A DNA stretch of 61,131 nt. Source: Actinoplanes couchii. GTDB lineage: Bacteria > Actinomycetota > Actinomycetes > Mycobacteriales > Micromonosporaceae. The stretch is taken from positions 1 to 61,131 of the forward strand of contig NZ_BOMG01000120.1 in NCBI RefSeq assembly GCF_016862075.1. Reading direction: 5' to 3'. Every line of letters starts with the position of its first letter. Within the stretch, counting starts at the first letter, position 1. This document shows positions 42,405-52,700 of the stretch, piece by piece. The position numbers and the translations under genes were made by a program. The notes below the pieces were generated by a model, which saw only the letters and a list, made by a program, of their open reading frames with translations, ran no database searches and was not told the origin of the DNA.

Positions 42405-43565
42405 TCATGACGAGGCCACCTCCCGGGTGGCGGTGTGTACGTCAACGGTGCCGGCTGGCACGTCCGGGTCCGCGGCGAGGGCGGTCAGCATCCGCCGGTA
42501 GCCTTCGGCCACGCGCTGTGCGGTCTCCGGTTCGAACAGGTCGAGCTGGTATTCCAGGGACGCGTCCATGCCGGCCGGCTCCTGGTCCGGACCGAAGTTC
42601 TCCCGCAGACTCAACGTCAAGTCATACACGGAGCCGCTGGCGTCGACGTCCAACGGCACATCGGTCAATCCGTCGAGGTCGAGCCCGGCGTCGGTGTTGT
42701 TCGCCAGGGTGAACATGACCTGGAAAAGCGGGTGACGGGTCTGCGAGCGGGCCGGATTGAGTTCTCTGACCAGGTGGTCGAAGGGGATGTCCTGGTTGTC
42801 GTAGGCATCGAGGGCTACGGTTTGGACCCGCTTGACGAGATCTCGCAGACTCGGGTCGCCGGAGGTGTCGACGCGGAACACCAACATGTTGACGAAGTAT
42901 CCGACGAGGTCGGTCAGCGCGTCGTCCATGCGCCCGGCCACGGGTATTCCGATCGGAATGTCGGGGACCGCACCGAGTCTGCTCAGCAGCGCTGCGAATC
43001 CGGCCTGCAAGACCATGAACATCGTCGCATTCTCCGCACGGGCGATCTCCGTCAGTGCCGTGTGGAGATCGGCGTCAAGGGTGAACTCGATGGCGCCTGG
43101 GACAAAGTCGGAGATCGGCCGGCGCGGATGATCCACCGGCAACCGCAGTTCCTGGGGCATGCCATCGAGTACCGAACGCCAGTGCGTGAGCTGTCTCGAC
43201 GCCAGACTGCCCGGGTCCTCCGCGCTGCCCAGCAACCGTCTCTGCCAGAGTGCGTAGTCGGTGTACTGGACAGGCAGCGGGGGCATGTCCGGCGCGGCAC
43301 CGTGGCGCCGCGCCGCGTAGGCCCGGGCGAGGTCTCGGGTGAGCGGCTCCAGCGACCAGCCGTCGCTGACGATGTGGTGAATCAAGAGGAGCAGGACGTG
43401 CTCCCGCGGTCCCAGCGCGAACAGCCATGCTCGCAGGGGTAGGTCGCGCTCGAGGTCGAACGGGCGTTCCGAGGCCTCCTGCATCCCCTCGTACAGCTCT
43501 TCCTCGGAAAGCTCCTGATACTCCAGGCTCACCGTGTATCCGAGACGTCCGAGGCGACCTGGTAC
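42405..43565 (-). pseudogene. NRPS condensation domain, truncated at both ends
   Basis: Residues continue the open frame from the BTAD fragment. The condensation motif LLLIHHIVSDGWSLEPLTRD (HHxxxDG intact), VQYTDYALWQRRLL, VGYFVNMLVFRVDTSGDPSL and NQDIPFDHLVRELNPARSQT are all present. The first ~100 residues of a normal C domain are missing, and no adenylation or carrier domain follows. So although catalytic residues survive, it cannot work as an NRPS module. It probably derives from a lost peptide-synthetase cluster. Confidence 0.85.
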
Positions 43566-44850
43566 GTACAGGTCGCAAGCCTGCTGAAGCAGGCCGATGC
43601 GCTCCGGTGCGGGCGTGAGGCGGGCACGCTGCAGCAGGTCGTGTAGTTGCCACAGCTCGACGGTGGCGGTGGTGGGGTTGAGGCGGTAACGGCTGGTGGT
43701 GCCTCGTTTGAGCAGGTGGTCGTCGGGGTGGGGGCCGCCGGCTCGGGTCAGGACGTGGCGCAGATTGGAGGCGTTGGTGTCGACATGCTGTTTCGCCTGG
43801 CGTAGGCGGACGTCGCCGAGGAGGTGTTCGCCGATGGTGTCGGTGTCGGTGCCGTCGGGGTGGCAGGCGAGGAAGACGGCGAGTTCGGCGGCTCTGGCGC
43901 GCAGGTTGTTGCCGGGCCGGGTGATGCCGTCGATGCGCAGGGTGCCGAGGACCCGAATCTGAACGGGTTGCGTGTTGGTGGGTTCGCCGGTGGTCTGGTC
44001 GACGGGCTGGATGGTCGGTGCGGGTTCGGTGGCCGGGGCGATGAGCAGGATCGGCGGGACTGCTTCTTCGGCGGGCGTGTTCGCGCACGGCAGCAAGGGT
44101 GGTGAGGTGGTGTTCCTCTAGGATCCGGGCGCGGTGCAGGATGCGGGTGCCGACGGCGTTGACGGCGTCGGTGAAGTCGGCGGCGATGTGCAGCCGTGAC
44201 CAGCTGTTGATACCCGTACCGAAGAGATCGGTGAAGGTGTTGCGGTCGATGATGACCTCGGCGCGCTGGGCGGGGTCGTCCGGTGCACCGGTGGTGAGAG
44301 CGGCGAGGAGCAGCCCGCGGGCGGCTCCGGGCGCGCCGGGCCCGTCGACGCCGATCGGGTGCGACGGCAGCACCGTGATGGCGGGTGTGCCGGGACGGCG
44401 GCGGGCGTGCCGGTGGAGGGTGTCGACCGGCTCGGGTAGCCCGGGGCGCCGGAAGCCGCATGCTAGCGGCGGGATGACTCCGTCTACGGCTGCGCTGGCG
44501 CCAGAGCAGGGCCCCGGTGGCGCTGATCGCAACGGCGAGGCTCCAGGTGATGACAGTGCCGCTGGGCAGGTGGATGCCGTCGTCGCTGGTAACAGCTTCG
44601 GGCGACGTGGTTGCCGACGGCGGCGACGGAGTCGGCGTGCCGGGCTCGGCGTAGTGACGGGCCGATCGGCTACCGGAGATCGGGGTGGTGGTGTGGGGGC
44701 CGGCTGGTGTGGCGCTCGGGCTTCTCGCCGGGCGTCGTCGGGGAGCCGTAGATGCCAGCCGGGACGGATGAGGTCGCAGTCGGTGAGCCGGGCGCCGCCG
44801 GGCTGGCGCCGATCGACATGGAGTTCCCCAGTGGGATGGCTCTTCGGGAG
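43566..44850 (-). pseudogene. BTAD/LysM-type large regulator, degenerate and truncated
   Basis: Pieces of one regulator occur in several leftward frames. A LysM-like end is RLTDCDLIRPGWHLRLPDD (about 44760-44820). Next comes a membrane helix, TVITWSLAVAISATGALLWR (about 44550). Then NTFTDLFGTGINSWSRLHIA and RILEEHHLTTLAAVREHA. Last, after a frameshift near 44096, the winged-helix/BTAD part IRVLGTLRIDGITR, LACHPDGTDTDTIGEHLLGD and TSRYRLNPTTATVELWQLHD. It then fuses in frame to the condensation domain after LLQQACDLY. Intact relatives exceed 900 residues. Confidence 0.75.
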
Positions 44851-44918
44851 TGTCTCGGGGCGTGCTGCCTCCCGCTGCTGCTGGCGGTCGGAGGTGGAGA
44901 TTACACCCGGTTACCGGA

Positions 44919-44951
44919 CGGGATGGCGGCCGGAGTGCGGTCGCCATCCCG
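44919..44951 (-). terminator. 10-bp hairpin after the collar operon
   Basis: CGGGATGGCG pairs with CGCCATCCCG across a 13-nt loop, 8 bp past the stop of the last collar gene; likely the operon's terminator. Confidence 0.55.
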
Positions 44952-44958
44952 GACCCGG

Positions 44959-45555
44959 TCAGGCGCGGTAGCGGATGATGAAGGCGACGTACGCGTTCTC
45001 TGGTCGGGTCTCTTGGTCGCCGCCGTCGGTGACGGTGTGCTGGTGAGCGCCGGCCGTGTCGGTGCCGGCATTGCCGTCGTTCCAGATCGACAGGTGCGAT
45101 CCGGCGATCGCGTACAGCGAGCTGTTGGTCGGGATGTGCCAGACGTCGTGCGTGTGCTGCCCGTCGGTGCTGGTGGTGAACGACTGTCGAGGTGCGGCAG
45201 TGGCGCCGCCTTGCACGGAGCCGCACTCGTCGCCGCCCATCCCGCCAGGTGCCGCCGCGGTACGGGTGGCCGCACCCGGGTCGCGTCCGGCGCCCGCGTC
45301 GACCCCGCGCAGGAAATAGCCACGATAGTCGGGCAGGTTGAAGGTGGTGGATCCGTCCCCGCCACCGTGCAGGGTACCGATCACTCTGAACAGGTCCTCG
45401 TAGTCCGAACGACTGAGCTCACGCCCGTCGCAGTACAGCCAGCCGCGTTCTTCGATGGCGGCGGCGTCGACCCGTGCGGCGTACGGGGTTACCGTGCCGA
45501 CCACCATCTGACCCACGGGTACCAGCGGCTTGGCCTGGCTTTTGGTCGTCATCAT
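44959..45555 (-). CDS. Tail-collar domain protein C (third of tandem set)
   Basis: About 198 residues from ATG 45555 (ATG-ATG pair, overlapping the stop of the previous gene). N-terminal collar domain: PVGQMVVGTVTPYAARVDAA, RGWLYCDGRELSRSDYEDLF, TFNLPDYRGYFLRGVDAGAG; C-terminal His-rich part TDGQHTHDVWHIPTNSS ... AGSHLSIWNDGNAG and ENAYVAFIIRYRA. This is the phage-tail-collar/microcystin-dependent-protein family, related to trimeric short tail fibres. No signal peptide. Last gene of the leftward RHS-collar operon. Confidence 0.9.
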   Translation of the reverse strand: MMTTKSQAKPLVPVGQMVVGTVTPYAARVDAAAIEERGWLYCDGRELSRSDYEDLFRVIGTLHGGGDGSTTFNLPDYRGYFLRGVDAGAGRDPGAATRTAAAPGGMGGDECGSVQGGATAAPRQSFTTSTDGQHTHDVWHIPTNSSLYAIAGSHLSIWNDGNAGTDTAGAHQHTVTDGGDQETRPENAYVAFIIRYRA

Positions 45556-46175
45556 GGGGCCTTCGTTCCGTAGTAGATGATGGTGTTTGTGTAGATGTTG
45601 ATCGGGCACGTGTCCAGGTCGCCGCCGCCGGTGACGGTGTGGGTGTGCGTGCCGGAGGTGCCGCTCTGCGGGGAACCGTCGTTCCAGTTGGCGTAATGGC
45701 TGCCAGCCAGCGCGTACCAGGAATTGGAGTTCGGTAGGTGAGCGACGGTATGCGAGTGGTTGCCCTGAAGGTCGGTGGCGAAGCCGGTGTTGTCGCCGAC
45801 GGGCCGGGCGGTCGCCCGGTTCTGCACCGAGCCGACCGCGTCGCCCGCGATGCCGCCGGGGTTCGCGGCCAGCCGGGTGTTGGCGTCGGGGTCATGGCCG
45901 GTCCCGTCGTCCACGCCGCGCAAGAACCGGCCACGGTGGTCGGGCAAGTTGAACGTGGTCACCCCGTCGCCGCCACCGTGCAGGGTGCCGATGACGGTGA
46001 ACAGGTCGTTGTAGTCCTTACGGGATCTCGGACTGCCGTCGCACAACAGCCAACCGTTGGGCGGCGGTGAGTTGACCGTCACGACGCAGCCGTAACTCAC
46101 GACGGTGCCGACCAGGACATCACCGTCGGTCATGGTGGCCTGCGGTTGCTGCTGGGTGTGTGGCGTCTGTGCCAT
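45552..46175 (-). CDS. Tail-collar domain protein B (second of tandem set)
   Basis: A 207-residue paralogue of its neighbours: DVLVGTVVSYGCVVTVNSPP, NGWLLCDGSPRSRKDYNDLF, TTFNLPDHRGRFLRGVDDGT, then QGNHSHTVAHLPNSNSWYAL and CPINIYTNTIIYYGTKAP. The D-x-R-G-R/Y-F-x-R-G-V-D motif is the collar signature. The different C-terminal strands could set binding specificity. Nine bp separate it from gene A, and its stop overlaps gene C, so all three are translated together. Confidence 0.9.
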   Translation of the reverse strand: MAQTPHTQQQPQATMTDGDVLVGTVVSYGCVVTVNSPPPNGWLLCDGSPRSRKDYNDLFTVIGTLHGGGDGVTTFNLPDHRGRFLRGVDDGTGHDPDANTRLAANPGGIAGDAVGSVQNRATARPVGDNTGFATDLQGNHSHTVAHLPNSNSWYALAGSHYANWNDGSPQSGTSGTHTHTVTGGGDLDTCPINIYTNTIIYYGTKAP

Positions 46176-46184
46176 GATCGTCTC

Positions 46185-46751
46185 CTAGCCCTGGAATTTG
46201 ATGACGTGGTACACGTACTTGTTGATGGGGCGGGTTTCCATGTCACCGCCGGTGACGATGGTGTGACTGTGGTCGCCGGCTGCGTCGGTCTGGCTGGTGT
46301 TGTCGTTCCAGATGCCGTAGTGGCTGCCGGCGATGGCGCCCGCGCTGTTCTCGGTCGGCATGTGCGGCACGCCGTGGCTGTGCGCGCCGCCACTGGCGGT
46401 GGTGAAGGCGTTGCCGGGGCGAGCCGTGTAGCAACCTTCCACCGAGCCGGGGTTGTCGCTGGTCAGGCCGCCGCTGTTGGCGGCCTGCCGGTCGCCGACA
46501 TAGGGGTCACGCTTGGCTTGGGCGTCCACGCCCCGTTCGAAGCGGGCACGTAGGTCGGGCAGGAAGAAGGTGGTACGAGTGGAGCCGTAGTTGCCGCCGA
46601 TGGCGAAGAACAGGTCGGCGTAATCTGACTTGATCACCTCCGAGCCGTCGCAGTATAGCCAGCCCTGCTGCTTGAGCCAGCCGGTGTCGAGCCCGCCGGC
46701 GAATGTGGCGATGGTGCCGATCGGCACCATCGAGGGTGATGTGGTGGACAT
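46185..46751 (-). CDS. Tail-collar domain protein A (first of tandem set)
   Basis: A 188-residue collar protein from ATG 46751 with GGAAAGGAGA upstream; the frame runs 51 codons further up without family-like sequence. MVPIGTIATFAGGLDTGWLK and QQGWLYCDGSEVIKSDYADL open the domain; FFLPDLRARFERGVDAQAKR carries the signature; the end is GDHSHTIVTGGDMETRPINK with YVYHVIKFQG. It starts 32 bp after the stop of the giant RHS gene, which implies one transcript. Confidence 0.9.
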   Translation of the reverse strand: MSTTSPSMVPIGTIATFAGGLDTGWLKQQGWLYCDGSEVIKSDYADLFFAIGGNYGSTRTTFFLPDLRARFERGVDAQAKRDPYVGDRQAANSGGLTSDNPGSVEGCYTARPGNAFTTASGGAHSHGVPHMPTENSAGAIAGSHYGIWNDNTSQTDAAGDHSHTIVTGGDMETRPINKYVYHVIKFQG

Positions 46752-46783
46752 GGTGTCTCCTTTCCAGGCGGAGAGCCGGGCGG

Positions 46784-49700
46784 TCATCGGATCGCCCGTG
46801 CTCCGAGGGTTCGTAGCCAGAAATCGATGCCGGTGGCGGTGAGGGCCCACACGGGTGGTTCGAGGCCGGCCGCACGTAGCACGCCACGCGCGTAGGAGGT
46901 GCAACCGTTCGTGAGGAAGTTGAACGGGCCCAGAGAGCCTTGTGCCAGGGCTGCATTGCCATAGGCGACGGCACGCTGGGCGTTCAGGCCGGGCACCTCG
47001 ATCATCGCGGTGCGCCGGGTACCCGCGTAGTTCATGATCTCGGTTAGCGAGCGTCTGCTCGCTGAGGTGCCCATGCCGCCGAGGAACACGCTGCTTTTGC
47101 CTTTGTAACCAGAGCCGGCGAATACCAGATGGGTGAACGACCAGGCCCCCGGCTGCTGCCGGGCGGCAGCCACCGAGTGCCAGACACTGTGAAAGGTGTC
47201 CTGCACGACGTGCCCGACCTGGCCGCCCGGGCCGGTCCGGCCAGCGCGAACCACCCGATTAGTCCGCGCGATCGGGCCGCGCCCCAGCGTTCCGCCGATT
47301 GCCCCGCCGACCGCACCACCCAGCGCCCCCTGCCAGGCCGCAGTGGCGGCGCCCGCACCGAAGTTCCGGCCGTAGTAGGAGTTGATGGCGCCGTTGGTCA
47401 TAACCGAGTCCAGTGCCCCGAAGCCGGCGCCGATGGCGGTCTCCCCGACGAACGCGGCTGCCGAACTCAGCGGCGCCATGGCGAAACCCAGCCCGGCCGA
47501 CGCGGTACCGAAGGCCGCGCCCAGGCCCACCGATATACCCCACTCGACTGCGTCGAAAGGCTGCTTCTCCGCATCGACATGGGTGACTCCGTAGGCGGCA
47601 CTACCGAAACCGGCCCCGATCAGCGCGCCACCGAGCAGGAGGCCCCCAGCCGTCACCAGCGGTGTGGCGGCTCCGGCGGTGAAGATAGTCAGGGCCGCCC
47701 CACCGATCACCAGTGCCACACCCGCCGTCGCCGCCAGGAACGACTGCCAGGAGAAGGCGAACCCGCCGGTGGGGTCGCAGCCGTTGACCGGGTCGCCGCC
47801 GGCGTAGAGATAGGGACTCGAAAACTGGCCGGCCGGGTCAGTGGACAGGAACCGCCCGCTGACCGGGTCGTAGAGGCGTAATGGGAACATGTACAGGCCG
47901 GTGACTGTCTCCCGCTCGGCTCCGGCGAACAGATACGGGAAGGTGCCGGTGGCACCGGTTTCGATCGGGGCACCGAGGAACCCGCCGTAGGGCAGGTAGT
48001 TGAACGCGCCGACGACGGCCGTCCCGTCGTAGATCGCCCGAGTGGTGCCCAATCGACCACGCAGCACGTATGCCGTCCCGGTCGGTGACCAGACCGCGAC
48101 CGGTCCGTTCGGTCCGGGGATCAGGCAGCTGAGGGCGGACCCGCCGTCGTTGCCGGTGTGGCCGAGAACGAGCGGCTCACCGTCGGCGCCGGGGATGTAG
48201 AGTCGCCGGCCGTCCGGGTAGCTACGGCAGACCAGGCCGTTGTCGGCTGCGTAGTCCAAGTGTACCGTGCCGGTGGCCGTGTCCATGTCGGTGACCAGGG
48301 TCGACACCGGGTCATAAGTGACGCCGGTCAGGGACAGGGCCGGGGCTTCGGCGAGATCACCGTCGGCGTTGTAGGCGTACCCGTCCGGCCCGCCCGTCCC
48401 GATCGCGCGGAGCCGGTTGGTCCCCTCGGTATAGGTGAACAGTTGGTCGTCGCGGTGGCGCACGTTGCCGTTGGCGTCGTAGCCCAGATCCAGGAAGCTG
48501 TGCCTCTCACTGGCGCTGCCGACCGCAGTGGTCAGGCGGCCGAGCGGATCGTAGCCGTATCGGTAGTCGTGATCGGTGACGAAGCCGGGGCCGTCCACGT
48601 CGGAGAAGACGCTGGCTACCCGGGCCACGATACCGCTGTAGTAGCCGACGCCGGTGAGCCCGTCACTGGTGTACTGGGTCGTCTCGGTCAGGTACCGGTC
48701 GCTGACCTCGGCCATCCAGCCGGTCGAGGTGTACCGGTAGGAACGGGGCAGCTCACCGGAGGTGCCCGGGGCGATCACCTCGCTGGATAGGCTCCCGTCC
48801 GGGGTGTAGTCGAACCGGGCCAGAACGCCCGGTCGGTCAGCGGCGACGCCGATGACCTCAACGATCTCGTTGAAGCCGTTGGCCCGATACCGGGCGGTGA
48901 AGGCCGCCGGCTCCCGCTGAGCTTCGTAGCGGATGGCGGTGATCGCTCCCAGGCCGTCGTAGCGGTACCCGATCGTGTGCGGCTGCCCGCCGTCGTAGCC
49001 GTCAACGCTTGTGCTTCTCGTGGCAACCAGCCCGGTAGAGGTGTACCCGAGGGTGGTGACCACCCCGGTGTCGCTGCCCTTACGCGCCGCTGACTCACTG
49101 CGGGACCGAGCCTGCCACAGCCTGCCGTGCAGGTTCAGGTCTGTACCATCACCGTCATAGCGGTAGCGGTGCAGCCACTTGCCGACTGCCGGTAGCCAGG
49201 CCGGGTCGTCCGCGTGCCGACGCAGCAGGTCGAGGTTCCACGGTGTATGGCAGGTGCCTTCCTCGACGATCCGGCCGAGGTCGTCGTAGCACAGGTAGCA
49301 CAGGTAGTCGGCGGAGGCCGCGACCGGGCTGCTGCTGAATCGCAGCCGCCCGAGCCGGTCGAAGACCGACTGGACCGGGCCGTCAACGTCCGGGGAAGTC
49401 ACCGACGTGGGATTGCCCGCCGCGTCGTAGGTCGTCGTCGTCACGAAATGCTCGCGATCGGCCACACCCGGATCGAACATGTTGGGTTGTTCCCGGCGGA
49501 CCGGATTGCCGAAGACGTCGTAGTAGGTGCGTTCCAATGAAGCGACTCCGGATGTCCCGGTCAGGTCACCGGCGGCTTCGGCAACGACTTGGCCGAACTG
49601 GTCCTGCCAGGTGCGGATGAGTCGCCCATCAGGGTCCAGAGTGGCGGTCACCGGGTACCGGCCGGCCGGTAGTCGCGCCATCAGCGGTTCGGCGGTGTTG

Positions 49701-52700
49701 AGCTGGAACCGCCGCCGGGTGGTGTGCCGTTGGGCCGCCGGCACCGCCGGGTTGATGGCGAACTCCTCGCCGGGCAGACCGGTCTCGATCGCGCGACCCC
49801 CTGGTGCCGGTTCGAACCTCGTCCGGGCGAAGGGATATCCCTTGTCATCGGGATATTGGCGGGTCATTTCGCAATCGTTCAACGCCCCGGTCGCTGGGTT
49901 CAGTTCGGTGACCAGGCTGGCACGGTAGCCCACCGGTGACTGGTCGAACCGGGCGGTTCTGGTGTCGGCGTACGCCCGGCCGGCCTGGTCGTGGAGGGTA
50001 GCCGAGACCCGGGTGACGGTGTCGTCCAGACGTTGGAGTTGCCTGGCCCGGCCGACATTGTCCAGCCAGGTCAGACCGGCGGCCGGGGCGCTGCCGACCG
50101 CAAGCCAGCTCAGCGCCAGGGGGCCTTCGGTGCCCAGCGTTACCGCACCAGTGAACCCGGCTCCGGTTTTGGCCGGGGCGACCACATGTTGGAGGGTGAC
50201 CCGGCCGTCGACCAGCAGCAGCAACCGGTGTTGCCACAGCAGCAGCATCAGGTCGCTGCCGGGCGCCGACTCGCATGTGCCGACCGGCTCGCCGTCCGGC
50301 GCGAGCAGGGACCAGGTGCCAGCCGCCCAGTCCACTGACCAGCCGCCACCGAAGGACAGATGCAGCGGCATCGTCGGGGCCGGATCGGCCAGCGCGAACC
50401 GGTAGACCACCGCGTCGAACGGGTCGCCGCCGTCCAGCAACGGCCGTGAGGTCAGTGTGGCCCGGCCGCCGCCGGAGAAGCTGAGCCGGCCGGGGCCGCG
50501 TTGCCACGTGCCGGTGGCGTCCCAGCCATCGCGCCACTGCTCGCCCCGTCGGAAGTCGGTGAAGGTACCGCCGCCACGCAGCACCACGTGCACGGTCGAA
50601 CTGGGCGTCGCGGGGTCAAATTCGCCATCGCTGGTCTGGCGCCATAGTTGGGTGGCCACCATCGACCGTGGGCTGTCGTCCGGTCCGACCTCGATGACCG
50701 CGCGTTGCCAACGATCGTAGGCCAGCCGATTGGTCTGGCCGAACAGGTCGACGGTTGCCCACAACTGCCAGCCGTCCGGCGAGTACACGGTAGCCTGCAG
50801 GGCTCCGGATACCGGCGCGAAGCCCAGGTTGTCGACCAGCAGATCGGCGTGGTCCTGTCGGTTGGTCAACGCGAGGTTGACCGACCGGATCGTGCCGACA
50901 CCCAGGGCGTCCGGGTCGACGCTCTGGCACAGCCATTGCCAGCAGCCTGCGGTGTCCGGGATGGGAAGCACGATCGGTACGGCGGTGCCTTGCTCACCCT
51001 CGACGGTGATCCGCCAGGCGGACCGGTCAGGGTCGACGACGAATCCGGCGGTGGTCTTCACCCAGCAGGACAGCAGATAGACCAGATTGCCCCGGGCCGG
51101 GCTCAGCCGGTTGGTGATGCCGACTGTCAGATCCGGATCGGATGGGATCACAAGGGCCCGGCTACCGGTGTGGGCGTCACCGGCCAGCAGATACCGGTCC
51201 GGGTCCAGACCGGCCGGGGTCAGCGTCCAGCCGCCGGTCGACTCGTACGCCTCGAACCCGTAGGAGCTGGCCTCACCGGCGCCCGGGTCGGCATTGATGG
51301 TATTGGCTACCTGAAGCTGGCCAGCCCGATCGAAGATCACCGTGGCTACGTGACCACCTTCGTCGGCAGCGGACAACGGTTGTGCGTGGTCACCGATGGC
51401 CAGCACGGCACGGGTCCGGAGCCAGCCGTCACCCGGTTCGTCCTCATGTCCCCAAGCGTGGAAGTCCGCTCGTGGGTTCCCGCCCTGCCACACGTACTCG
51501 GAGTCGGCCACCCACGGGCCCCACACGTCGGTGTAGGTGGTGACCCGACTGTCGGTGACCAATCCGGCGGTGTCGTCGATGGCGGTGACCTGGGCGACGG
51601 GGTCCAGACAGTTCAAGGCCAGTAGGTCCGGGTACACCTCCCAGCCGTAGGTGGTGTCGACGTGTCGCTTCCGGGTCACCCCGCTGCCGTCGATGCCGTG
51701 CGAGACCCGCCGGGACACCTGTCCCCGGGTGTTGTACCCGAACTCCGCCGAACTGGTCAGCCACCCGTACACCTGTAGTTCCTGCTCGTCGGTGGCCACC
51801 TGGTAGCGCGCGCCGGACGCGTCGAGCACGGCCCACCGCCGCCCGGTCTGCTCCACGACGACGGTCACCGGTGCTGCCAGGGATAGCCCCGCGGCACTGA
51901 ACCGGTCCTTCAGCCCGTCCGGGACGGTCCGGGCATCCAGCGCCGCCGTGTAGTCCAGTGTGACCGGGAACAGTTCCGCGGCGGCAGCCTCGGTCTGCCG
52001 GCGGATCCGGGTGTAGGTGCCGCAGATGCGCAGGTCGGTGTCACCGGTGCTGACGTACGGATAGCGGTGGCTCTCACTCATCAGCCGACCGTCGGCGGTG
52101 AAACCACGAGTACGGTACAGCTGCCCATGGAGAGCGCTGAAGAACGTGCGGGCGTTGGTGTAAGCGTCCGAGACCGGGTACACCACACCGGGCACACTCG
52201 GGCTGAGCCCGTTGAAGAACACCCGTTCCACCGCGCCGTCACTTCCGTCGCCAACCGTGACACGTACCCGGACGTACTGCGTGACCAGGCCGTACGGGTC
52301 GTATGTGGCGGTGGCGGTGTCGTAGTCCACGGTGGTCGGGGTGACCCCGTACCCGGTGTCGTTGGCGACGCTGACCAACTGCCGGGCGACCAGACGGTTG
52401 GTGATCTGTCCGTCCACTAACCGGTAAAGGGTAAGGCTGGTCGCATTGTCGAAGTCGGAACCGCGGAAGGTGACGAGAGCGGTCGGTCCGGTCAGATGTT
52501 GGCCGGGTCGGGGATCGGCCACGATCACGTGTTCGCCGGGAAGCGTGACGGACGTGCGGACGCCGCCGTCGGCGAGAGTGAGCACCCTGGTCGATCCGGC
52601 GGTGTTCTGGTAGACCAGATAGCTGGGGGCGTGGTTGATCAGTGTGGTCAGGTCGGCGTCAGCGGGCAGCGTGTATACGGTGACCCAACTGCCGTCCGGT

